Shown: positions 8,012-14,313 of the stretch, piece by piece
Numbering within the stretch: the first letter of the stretch is position 1
How the letters are laid out: each line of letters opens with the position of its first letter
IMG/VR virus record: IMGVR_UViG_3300004369_000574
Location: 1 to 39,334 of that record
Origin: a virus
DNA length: 39,334 nt
Direction: 5' to 3' (one strand)
Program-made: the position numbers and the translations under genes
The notes under the pieces: generated by a model
Seen by the model: the letters and a program-made list of their open reading frames with translations, nothing else
The model's database searches: none
What the model was told of the DNA's origin: nothing

Positions 8012-8961
8012 TACCAGCCCTCTATTTCTCTAATAACTTCCATTTCTGTTACTAGCGGTCCTTTGTTATATCTGTCTGCTTTATAGTGTCTTTTAAAGAA
8101 CGAACTTTGTTCTGGTGTAAGAATACACATAGGTAGACCTAATTTATTATTTAATGCTTCACCTAATATCTCTGCTTCGACATAAGGATCTTTATTTTTG
8201 TGTTCTTCCCACATTGCAGGATAATTTTCAAACCACATAACGTTAAGGTGATCCCATTCAGTAAGCATAGTCATGTGTGTTCCTAGTCTTGCGCCATAGA
8301 TAGCCCAAATACCATTGTCAACATCATCACCTACATTTTGCCAAATAGTTAAGTTATCTAAGTTACGTGTAGCAACTCGTTGTTTAAATTCATCTACGGT
8401 TGCTCTAGCGCCCTTGTCGAGCACCATTTTTACACCCTCACGGAATCCTGCTCGCCATGCTTGAAAGGGTGTGTAGTTGGGATATGTTGTTGAGTAGCAA
8501 TCGTACATAGCCCAGTATAAACTATCTGCACTATCCATACAAAAATCTACTTGCGTATGTGTGCTACCATCGGTGTGTTCATGTGTAGTCATTTGGTCTA
8601 CGTATGTTTTTGTCCATGAACTCATACCACCATTACCATAACGTAGACCATTAATATTGTTAATTGCTTTCCATCTAAACTGTGCTAATTTATATCTAGG
8701 ATCTTTATCTGTAAAATCTAACTGAATATTAAAAAATTCTTCGTCAGGCATATTGTCACCATCAATAAGAATAAATCTTTCCGTTTCACTGGCCTCACCT
8801 GCGGCTTTGTGAGCCGCATCAGAACCAAGAACACCGTCAACACGTTTTGCCCAAGGCACCATGTTTTTAATTTGTAACCAAAATTCTTCTTTCTGTGGTT
8901 CATCATAACTAAGATAGATACAATCTAAATCTGCTACGTCAATAATGTTATCATAACTCAT
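8011..8961 (-). CDS. Glycosyltransferase-like protein with DGDN motif
   Basis: 316 residues. The N-terminal half looks like a GT-A nucleotide-sugar fold: a first strand (DLDCIYLSYDEP), the stretch WAKRVDGVLGSDAAHKAA, then RFILIDGDNMPDEEFF with Asp67-Gly-Asp69, a DXD-type metal site as in family-2-like glycosyltransferases. The later part is rich in aromatics and has no transmembrane segment, so the protein is probably cytosolic. Proteins with this opening are, as I recall, common and mostly unnamed in T4-like marine phages. The start overlaps the end of the preceding gene by 11 bases, and the stop overlaps the start of the first radical SAM gene. A likely role is sugar transfer to a phage or host surface component, by inference only; a catalytically inactive fold cannot be excluded. 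Confidence 0.85.
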   Translation of the reverse strand: MSYDNIIDVADLDCIYLSYDEPQKEEFWLQIKNMVPWAKRVDGVLGSDAAHKAAGEASETERFILIDGDNMPDEEFFNIQLDFTDKDPRYKLAQFRWKAINNINGLRYGNGGMSSWTKTYVDQMTTHEHTDGSTHTQVDFCMDSADSLYWAMYDCYSTTYPNYTPFQAWRAGFREGVKMVLDKGARATVDEFKQRVATRNLDNLTIWQNVGDDVDNGIWAIYGARLGTHMTMLTEWDHLNVMWFENYPAMWEEHKNKDPYVEAEILGEALNNKLGLPMCILTPEQSSFFKRHYKADRYNKGPLVTEMEVIREIEGW

Positions 8962-9325
8962 ATGTTTCTAACTTCCAATATTGTGTTTTAACCTTTGTCT
9001 TTTCACTTGCTATTATACTTATGTCTTCAAAGCAAGTCAATTGATGCCCGTCATTATGTTTGATGTATTTCTGTGATACTGTGCCCGATCTAACTTTTGA
9101 TATTTTACCATCCACCACTTTTACATCAGGTCTGGCTTCAGCATACTCAAGTTGGCTGATGACAATGTAGTTTCCCTGTTCTTCTTTAGAACAAGTATAG
9201 AAATCTACACTGCCATCTTCTTTATAATACAATCTAAATTCAGGTGGTTCAATCTTGGGTGCTTCCCAAAAAACAATGTACTCCTCGTTCTCAGTCGGTC
9301 TGGTATTTTCTTGTTCATTGCTCAT
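8951..9325 (-). CDS. Small hypothetical protein, acidic N-terminus
   Basis: 124 residues. I chose the ATG at 9325 because a perfect AGGAGG Shine-Dalgarno sequence lies 6 bases upstream. A TTG at 9352 would add nine residues and place that Shine-Dalgarno inside the gene. The opening is short, polar and disordered-looking (MSNEQENTRPTENEEY), followed by a compact region with PEFRLYYKEDGSVDFYTC, NYIVISQLEYAEARPDV and KVVDGKISKV, suggesting a small beta-rich fold. Two cysteines, no signal peptide, no membrane segment. It overlaps the end of the upstream glycosyltransferase-like gene by 11 bases and the start of the next one by 11. I do not recognise a characterised family; I recall similar short proteins near tail genes of marine T4-like phages. 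Its strong ribosome-binding site suggests a higher expression level than its neighbours. Confidence 0.82.
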   Translation of the reverse strand: MSNEQENTRPTENEEYIVFWEAPKIEPPEFRLYYKEDGSVDFYTCSKEEQGNYIVISQLEYAEARPDVKVVDGKISKVRSGTVSQKYIKHNDGHQLTCFEDISIIASEKTKVKTQYWKLETYEL

Positions 9326-10103
9326 TGAAGGCCTCCTGAATATCATCAGCAAAAGACTTGATATGATAATGGAAAGGGTACTGTTGAGGTACCGTATTCA
9401 CTCTAAGAGTATGGGGTAATATCTCATAGACTAAAGTACAAGTCCAATCCTCTGATGGCATTGTATTAATAAACTGCTTCATGTGTATCATAGACATTTC
9501 TTTGAATTGCGGTAGTGTCGTTTGTTCTACTCCAATAACGTGTGATGCAATCGCATAAACAAAATCTGTTGTTGCAGGTTCATTTGGATTACATATAAAG
9601 TTAGTTTTAATGTTTTCCCAATCTTCAAAGATGTGTCTAACCGTAGCAAAAAATTCTTCTGCTAATTTTGATTTTTTAAAATACGTAATAGCATTGTACG
9701 TATCAGGTAATTGGTTGTCTGTAACAAAACTTCTGTATGCTTTAATAGTTGAAACATCCTGATGATAATTTCTGATAGTAGTGGAAACAACAACGTCTCT
9801 ATGTTGTAGAATATCCCACCAGTAATCTATCGATGTAGGTATGTATAAGTCTGCTTCTAATTTAATTGTATATTCATATGGGCTTGCTTCGTATACTTGC
9901 CAGTCATTAAAATATCCTTTTAGGTCGCCGTAAGGTAGTTCTATGACGTTATCCCATACAGTAGATGTTGTTTCGTTGTTACTGATCAAAGATACTTTTG
10001 CATCAGGCATGCAACGAACTAAACTTTCAGCACATAACTCTGCCATACGTACATAGTTGACTTGGTCAGTGTTTTGTGCTATAATTACAAATCCCTTATT
10101 CAT
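9315..10103 (-). CDS. Glycosyltransferase-like protein, paralogue B
   Basis: 262 residues with a GT-A-like layout: an N-terminal strand GFVIIAQNTDQVNYVRMA, a second strand-loop AKVSLISNNE, and YEASPYEYTIKLEADLYIP with Glu83-Ala-Asp85 in the place of a DXD site. It is clearly related to the preceding gene: NTD-x3-YV-x-MA near the start and A/DxSPY-x-x-TI-x-L before the acid motif match in order and spacing. Its metal motif is EAD rather than DVD, so it may differ in metal or donor use, or be inactive. The start overlaps the previous stop by four bases (ATGA). No signal peptide or membrane anchor. Sugar transfer is inferred from the fold-like pattern and the neighbours; donor and acceptor are unknown. 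Confidence 0.85.
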   Translation of the reverse strand: MNKGFVIIAQNTDQVNYVRMAELCAESLVRCMPDAKVSLISNNETTSTVWDNVIELPYGDLKGYFNDWQVYEASPYEYTIKLEADLYIPTSIDYWWDILQHRDVVVSTTIRNYHQDVSTIKAYRSFVTDNQLPDTYNAITYFKKSKLAEEFFATVRHIFEDWENIKTNFICNPNEPATTDFVYAIASHVIGVEQTTLPQFKEMSMIHMKQFINTMPSEDWTCTLVYEILPHTLRVNTVPQQYPFHYHIKSFADDIQEAFNEQ

Positions 10104-10972
10104 TTGTTCTCCATTATATTAACATAATGTTCTTTGTTAATAACATGAAAATCCATGTCTTTTAATTTAATATATTCTTTTCTGATTTTGCCACGCTTCC
10201 AGTTATCGTAGATAACAGTAAATTCAGTATTATACAATAGTGTGCCGGGAGGAGCATCTGGTATTTGCTGATCAATAAAATCAGCATGTACGCCTGTATT
10301 TTTTCCAACGTGTACTAAGTTCCATGGTATAAAATCAGTTGGATCATCTAAATGTCCGTTTACTATTTTAACTGCTAGTGTAAGTGCATAATCGTTTCTG
10401 TATGTGCCAGCAACAAAACTATGTAGATTAGCATAGTGTTTGTAATTTTCTTGCACCATACGCAATGTGTCAAATATCTGCTTTGCTCGTTCAGACTTTT
10501 TAAACATGACAACTGTTGCCCACAAACTATTAAAACTATATGAACTAAGCATTTCTTGTCCTGCTTCTTCGTTCATAAGAAATTGTGTTCTGTTGTGGCA
10601 ACAAAACGTATCAGACAAATCAAATGTTTTTAATAGTTTATCAGAATTGACTACGTAATCTACATCTAATAGAATAGTTTCATCGTAAGGACTCAAGTCA
10701 TATGCCTGATATCTACCTTTATTTTTCCAAACTTCGTGGTCTTTGATATTGCTATCATCTGCTTCTACAAGAATAACTTGATCAAAATACTGTTCTAGTT
10801 TTGAATCAATCTTGTCAGTAATTATTGAGGTAGGTAAATCTAAAAAGTGTTGTACACGGTTTGCACAATACACGGCCATGGAAACATAATCCCACTTATC
10901 CGTGTTAAATGCAAATACTAAAACACCTCGATTTAGCGTTTTGTTTCTAGTTCTTGCCATTCTTTGCACCAT
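10100..10972 (-). CDS. Glycosyltransferase-like protein, paralogue A
   Basis: 290 residues, with an Arg/Lys-rich first 15 residues and then GVLVFAFNTDKWDYVSMA, an apparent nucleotide-binding first strand. The block YDLSPYDETILLDVDYVVN carries Asp103-Val-Asp105, a DXD motif of the kind that binds the metal-nucleotide-sugar in GT-A glycosyltransferases (GT8-like arrangement). The later MFKKSERAKQIFDTL and IPWNLVHVGKN segments also suit such enzymes. It is paralogous to the next gene. The ATG at 10972 lies 40 bases inside the upstream gene; a second ATG at 10960 (residue 5) is equally plausible, since neither has a strong Shine-Dalgarno. Cytosolic by sequence. Its likely partners are the other sugar-enzyme and radical SAM genes of the same operon. 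Confidence 0.86.
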   Translation of the reverse strand: MVQRMARTRNKTLNRGVLVFAFNTDKWDYVSMAVYCANRVQHFLDLPTSIITDKIDSKLEQYFDQVILVEADDSNIKDHEVWKNKGRYQAYDLSPYDETILLDVDYVVNSDKLLKTFDLSDTFCCHNRTQFLMNEEAGQEMLSSYSFNSLWATVVMFKKSERAKQIFDTLRMVQENYKHYANLHSFVAGTYRNDYALTLAVKIVNGHLDDPTDFIPWNLVHVGKNTGVHADFIDQQIPDAPPGTLLYNTEFTVIYDNWKRGKIRKEYIKLKDMDFHVINKEHYVNIMENK

Positions 10973-11238
10973 TCTGACATTACAGTTTCATATGTGTTAG
11001 TAAGAGTAGATAGAAGGTCTTGACGATGTACTTCAACTGGGTTATCAAACGTGTCGATAAGTACGACCTTCTCTGAGGTGAAAGAATTTAGAAATCCTAT
11101 TGTTTCTGTATCGGCTTTCCAAAGTCCGCCTTGTTCAGCAACCAATAGTTTTGCTTGAAACTTTTCTTTTAAGTATGCTTTGGCTGAGTTGTGTGCAAAT
11201 CTTGCTTTGCTCTTAGAAATTAATTTTTCAGTATCCAT
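10933..11238 (-). CDS. Small conserved-type protein, first gene of the accessory operon
   Basis: 101 residues, highly charged and Lys-rich at the N-terminus (EKLISKSKARFAHNSAKAYLKEKFQAKLL), then GGLWKADTETIGFL and KVVLIDTFDNPVEVHRQDLL, ending in a predicted helix rich in Trp and Glu. It looks like a small alpha/beta cytosolic protein. From memory, similar proteins of about 100 residues occur beside tail and sugar-enzyme genes in T4-like marine phages; no function is known to me. It heads the overlapping gene string that runs to the window edge, and its ATG and AGAGAG ribosome-binding region lie in the 3' arm of a long hairpin (11238-11293). Its translation may therefore depend on where the transcript begins. 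Confidence 0.85.
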   Translation of the reverse strand: MDTEKLISKSKARFAHNSAKAYLKEKFQAKLLVAEQGGLWKADTETIGFLNSFTSEKVVLIDTFDNPVEVHRQDLLSTLTNTYETVMSEWCKEWQELETKR

Positions 11239-11293
11239 AGTCTCTCTTTAATCTATTACTCCCTAGAGTATTTAGAAGGATTTAGAGAGACTA
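11238..11293 (-). promoter_or_regulatory. Nested hairpin covering the ribosome-binding site at 11238
   Basis: On the plus strand TAGTCTCTCT at 11238-11247 is a perfect 10-base inverted repeat of AGAGAGACTA at 11284-11293. AATC at 11250-11253 pairs with GATT at 11279-11282, and TACTC at 11257-11261 pairs with GAGTA at 11266-11270 around a CCTA loop. In the minus-strand RNA, the 3' arm contains the AGAGAG Shine-Dalgarno-like sequence and the A of the start codon, so a transcript reading through from the structural genes would hide the start. No T-run follows the stem, which argues against an intrinsic terminator. The repeat is seen directly; the regulatory role is inferred from T4 genes e and soc, where read-through RNA is silenced the same way. 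Confidence 0.7.
11269..11276 (-). promoter_or_regulatory. Late-promoter-like octamer TCTAAATA inside the hairpin
   Basis: The minus strand reads TCTAAATA, one base from the T4 late promoter TATAAATA and from the NATAAATA form at other junctions in this window. Initiation about six bases downstream (near 11263) would omit the 5' arm of the hairpin and free the ribosome-binding site of the gene at 11238. It is the only late-like element I see ahead of the eleven-gene accessory string. The mismatch at the second base makes promoter function uncertain. Confidence 0.4.
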
Positions 11294-11305
11294 AAAAATT
11301 TTAAT

Positions 11306-12259
11306 TTATGATCCGGTTACAATACCTGCTATTGCTGGTGTTCCCCATGAAGCACTTAAGTTAGTAGTTTCGGGTTTAACCAATGTACATGTTACCGCAG
11401 TACCAGAAGCCGCTACTAGATTATCGGGAATCTCATCCATGATAGTATAAACAGTGATTACTGAACCTGTGTCACCGTTAGATCCTTGAGTACCGTTAGA
11501 TTTTACAATAAATCTAATGAAAGAACTTAAGTATGATCCTGGGCCTGTAGATGCAGTCTGTGTAAAGACTGTTGCGTTTGAAGTTGTTAATGCAAAATAA
11601 CCCTTGTTAGCATCAATAGTAGGTGAGTTACCGCCACCACCGACTTTAGTGATACCAGAATATGTGCCACCTGCAATAGAAACTGTGCCGGAACTGGGTG
11701 AACTCATTGCAACTGTACCCACGTTTGAACATAAGTCAGACCATAACAAGTTAATTCCTGAACCAGTAGGGTGTGAACATGTCATTTTGATCTGACCGCC
11801 TGCGTTAAAAAAGTAACGTGCGGCATCGCCAGATGCAAAAGTAATAGTGTGAGTAAAAGTTAATGCGGTTTGCCAAGTAGAACCACGTGTTGCTGTGTTA
11901 GCCGTTGTAGAACCCTGAGATGCGGCATTTCTTCTGTTAGTATAAATTGTAGTTAAGTTACTAGGAATTGCAGACAAGTAAGTTACAGTGCCACCTGATG
12001 TTGGTGCAGTAACAGAAGTAATTGATGAACCTTGATGAGAAGCGGCGGCTGATGTGTTGGTTACTAGTGCATTCCACTGTCCTGTCGCTACTACAGTGTC
12101 ACCACCTGTTACTTGTGTAACAGCAGTTTGTCCGTAACCAGCAGTTGTTCCACCTGTTGCCCAAACAGTATTTAATTTGTTGGCATCTGTTGTTGGATTT
12201 CCACCAACTAATGTGTTGAAGTCTGATGCTTCAATTAATCCAAATTGTGCGTAACTCAT
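11306..12259 (-). CDS. Tail-fibre-like protein, Gly/Ser/Thr-rich
   Basis: 317 residues opening with MSYAQFGLIEASDFNTLVGG, an N-terminal pattern I associate with phage tail or fibre proteins. The rest is unusually rich in Thr, Ser, Gly, Ala and Asn, with very few charged residues, as in beta-structured trimeric fibres. It includes the NRRNAASQGSTTANTATRG region, a stretch around SHPTGSGINLLWSDL, and GGGGNSPTIDANKGYFAL. There is no signal peptide, as expected for a virion component. It follows the other fibre-like gene after a 14-base gap with a GGGAA ribosome-binding sequence. It is the last structural gene before the hairpin junction. A virion structural role is likely; the exact place in the tail is unknown. 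Confidence 0.85.
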   Translation of the reverse strand: MSYAQFGLIEASDFNTLVGGNPTTDANKLNTVWATGGTTAGYGQTAVTQVTGGDTVVATGQWNALVTNTSAAASHQGSSITSVTAPTSGGTVTYLSAIPSNLTTIYTNRRNAASQGSTTANTATRGSTWQTALTFTHTITFASGDAARYFFNAGGQIKMTCSHPTGSGINLLWSDLCSNVGTVAMSSPSSGTVSIAGGTYSGITKVGGGGNSPTIDANKGYFALTTSNATVFTQTASTGPGSYLSSFIRFIVKSNGTQGSNGDTGSVITVYTIMDEIPDNLVAASGTAVTCTLVKPETTNLSASWGTPAIAGIVTGS

Positions 12260-12273
12260 CTTTTAGGTTCCCG

Positions 12274-13497
12274 TTATTTAATTGTTACTATGGCTTCTAC
12301 AACGCCAAAGTCTTCAGTGTATTTATCTTCTAAAGCACGGCCTATAACGTTGAAAGCAGTTGCTTCACCTTCAGATGCGGCTCTTGCGTAACCTTCACCT
12401 GCAGATACTAAACGTTGTCCTTTGCGTACTTGCCCCTTTGTTTTAACACGCACACGACCAGTCATTGCAATAGCAGGGTGAGTTGCATCACTTCCTGCAC
12501 CGTTGTTCATTAAGAACGCCATATTGTCTGAGACTACGCCGAATACGTCTTCACTTAATTCATATTTAACCGCAGTAATTTCTGCTGGTCCACCTAACTC
12601 TACAACTGTGCCTGGTTCATATGCTTGATCTGATTCAAAACGTTCCGCTAAGTCAGCGTATGTTGCTGTTAAACGTGAGCCTGTTGTTAATGTAAAGTTA
12701 CCTGTGATAGTGCCCGCTGTTGTATTGGCACCTGTTGTAATTGCTGTTGTTTGTAGTTGTGATGCTAAAATGTTACCGTTGTATGTTGGTAAATATGATG
12801 CTACGTTTGAGTTACTATATGTACCTGCAAATGAGATAGGATCTCCGTTTGCATACATGTATTTGTCTGTTCTAATACCATACAAGTTTGCGCCTGCTGA
12901 GTTACTAATGTGGATACCGCCTGTTTCAAGTAACAATGCACTTGAGTTAGTGCCAGTGTTACCTGTTACTGTCCAAATACCTTCGATTGTGCCAGGAGTG
13001 GTAGCAGAACCTGTAGTAATAGCAGTAGTAGTTAACGTGCCAATGCTTGCAGTGGTAATGTCTGCGTTAGCAATTGTAGCATTAGCAGAAATTGTAAGAT
13101 AACCGGCAGTGAAAGCGTTTGCAGAAACAGTATTAGTTGCTGTGAAATTATTAGATGTTGCGTTACCTGTAATGTTTACGGAGCCAAAAGTTGTATTACC
13201 ACCTGAACTTGTTGCTGTTAGAGATAACCAAGCAAGAGCATTAGTTTCACCGTCTGTGGGACATACCTTTACAGTCGAGTCGCCAGTGTCATACCAAAGT
13301 TGACCTCTTAGAGGGTTTGCAGGAGGAGTAGAATCTGCAAAATTCTCTGTCACATGTACAAAGTTAGTGTCTAATGCAGAGCCATATCCTGCATAGTTCC
13401 TACCGGGTAGCCCTAGCGAGGTACTCGTTGTATTGATAGTACCGTCGGCGATGGTCGTTAAGACTGTCCCATCACTTTTTACAATTGTATATGCCAT
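12274..13497 (-). CDS. Tail fibre protein with C-terminal YADLAE domain
   Basis: 407 residues. The N-terminus (MAYTIVKSDGTVLTTIADG, then GLPGRNYAGYG and PLRGQLWYDT) is a familiar opening of T4-like cyanophage fibre proteins and probably attaches to the tail. The middle (about residues 95-275) is a low-complexity beta-rich shaft dominated by Thr, Ala, Asn, Ile and Gly. From about residue 280 a charged globular domain begins with TYADLAERFESD and continues with PGTVVELGG, DVFGVVSDN, MTGRVRVKTKGQVRKGQRLVSA and IGRALED. This domain is common at phage fibre ends and resembles the Peptidase_G2-like self-cleaving or knob domains; that likeness is from memory. The gene has its own NATAAATA-type late promoter 24 bases upstream and a GGAG ribosome-binding site. 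Confidence 0.9.
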   Translation of the reverse strand: MAYTIVKSDGTVLTTIADGTINTTSTSLGLPGRNYAGYGSALDTNFVHVTENFADSTPPANPLRGQLWYDTGDSTVKVCPTDGETNALAWLSLTATSSGGNTTFGSVNITGNATSNNFTATNTVSANAFTAGYLTISANATIANADITTASIGTLTTTAITTGSATTPGTIEGIWTVTGNTGTNSSALLLETGGIHISNSAGANLYGIRTDKYMYANGDPISFAGTYSNSNVASYLPTYNGNILASQLQTTAITTGANTTAGTITGNFTLTTGSRLTATYADLAERFESDQAYEPGTVVELGGPAEITAVKYELSEDVFGVVSDNMAFLMNNGAGSDATHPAIAMTGRVRVKTKGQVRKGQRLVSAGEGYARAASEGEATAFNVIGRALEDKYTEDFGVVEAIVTIK

Positions 13498-13520
13498 TTT
13501 CTAATTCACTCCGTTAATAT

Positions 13521-13528
13521 TATTTATC
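13521..13528 (-). promoter_or_regulatory. Late promoter octamer GATAAATA ahead of tail fibre gene
   Basis: The minus strand reads GATAAATA, matching the NATAAATA late promoter of T4-like cyanophages. It sits in the 31-base gap directly after the stop of the 206-residue gene. Initiation about six bases downstream would give a leader of roughly 17 bases that still contains a GGAG ribosome-binding site before the ATG at 13497. Confidence 0.65.
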
Positions 13529-14149
13529 TTAAATGGTAACTAAATTAGTTAGAGATTGTATCCTAACTGTGTAATCTATCTGTATTTGTCTGTTTAGTGA
13601 CTTTTGTACAGGGTGGAAGATGACATGTGTTAACAATCTAGTAATTACATTGCCGTTTGAGTCTGTTCCATAGTTTGCAAGCAATCCTAATTCGTCAAAA
13701 ATGAAGTTAGAGTCAGTTTGCGTACTATTGTCAAAAGCCGCTTGTCCTGCAGGTTCACCATAATCTAGCAAACACTGTACCAATATATCTGTGTACACAC
13801 GTCCTGTAGTGTGAAACACAGTCATTTTATTTCTTATAGGGTCTAAGTTAAACACAGAAGTATCATCAACAATCTTTGCATATGTTTGATTATACAAAGC
13901 CGCATTTTGCCCGGTTGTATTAGGAGGCAAGTACGTAATAACACCTGTCTCGTCAACTGAGGCTCCGCCGTTACCAAAAGCCATTTGATAAATTTCACCA
14001 TAACCTCTTGAAGATAGTGTGTCTGCAATGGCTTCAGACATGTTTTCGTAATTAATTGCGTTATGCTTATCTACTAATATTTCACCTGTGTTGGGGTCAG
14101 TGATCTTTAAAAAACCTTCTAATTTTAGTATGTTTTGATCTGCTGACAT
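13529..14149 (-). CDS. Probable virion structural protein (KITDPNTGE family)
   Basis: 206 residues, beginning with LKLEGFLKITDPNTGEILVDKHNAIN, then EAIADTLSSRGYGEIYQMAFGNGG and NQTYAKIVDD. The composition is beta-rich, with no signal peptide, membrane segment or coiled coil. Proteins opening with KITDPNTGE and HNAI occur, as I recall, in tail or baseplate modules of T4-like marine phages without an assigned role. The ATG overlaps the stop of the 54-residue gene in front (TAATG), with a GAGGGG Shine-Dalgarno 8 bases upstream. Position between the giant tail protein and the fibre genes supports a tail or fibre-attachment function. The opening motif is shared with the 54-residue protein upstream, which suggests a partial duplication. 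Confidence 0.85.
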   Translation of the reverse strand: MSADQNILKLEGFLKITDPNTGEILVDKHNAINYENMSEAIADTLSSRGYGEIYQMAFGNGGASVDETGVITYLPPNTTGQNAALYNQTYAKIVDDTSVFNLDPIRNKMTVFHTTGRVYTDILVQCLLDYGEPAGQAAFDNSTQTDSNFIFDELGLLANYGTDSNGNVITRLLTHVIFHPVQKSLNRQIQIDYTVRIQSLTNLVTI

Positions 14150-14313
14150 TAATTATCCCCTCGTACATGTACCAACACTTCTTCAGTGTTTGGATCTGTA
14201 ATCTTAATACTTGAAGAAAAGTAAACCCCTCCATATTCATTAGGTTTTTTAATGTCCTGTGAATTTTGGTTGTCTTTTTCTGATTTAGTTTCTTTCATTT
14301 CTTTATTTATCAT
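14149..14313 (-). CDS. 54-residue mini-protein sharing the KITDPNT motif
   Basis: This short frame starts with an ATG placed immediately after the TAA of the giant gene (14316-14314) and ends in a TAATG overlap with the next start. The first 25 residues are highly polar and Lys/Glu-rich (MINKEMKETKSEKDNQ). The end reads IKITDPNTEEVLVHVRGDN, which aligns with LKITDPNTGEILVDKHNAIN at the start of the 206-residue protein. It could be a shortened duplicate of that protein's N-terminal segment, a small coupling peptide that carries ribosomes across the junction, or a decayed copy. Its tight fit on both sides favours real translation. No function is known. Confidence 0.65.
   Translation of the reverse strand: MINKEMKETKSEKDNQNSQDIKKPNEYGGVYFSSSIKITDPNTEEVLVHVRGDN
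14304..14311 (-). promoter_or_regulatory. Late promoter octamer GATAAATA at the giant gene's end
   Basis: The minus strand reads GATAAATA, overlapping the first codons (ATG-ATA-AAT) of the 54-residue gene. A transcript from here would begin inside that small gene and serve the 206-residue gene at 14149 with a leader of roughly 150 bases. It is an exact NATAAATA match located at a gene boundary, so a real promoter is plausible even though it lies within a short coding frame. Confidence 0.5.

Noticed and set aside
9326-9352. TTG start at 9352 for the small hypothetical protein
   Set aside because: An AGGAGG sequence 6 bases before the ATG at 9325 decides for the shorter form.
11238-11293. Intrinsic terminator after the last fibre gene
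   Set aside because: The stem is long, but no T-run follows it in the direction of transcription; the T-run precedes the stem, and the 3' arm runs into a start codon.
11306-12259. Collagen-like or CRISPR-type repeat in the low-complexity fibre gene
   Set aside because: Ser/Thr/Gly richness is irregular, with no Gly-x-y periodicity and no direct DNA repeats of fixed length and spacing.
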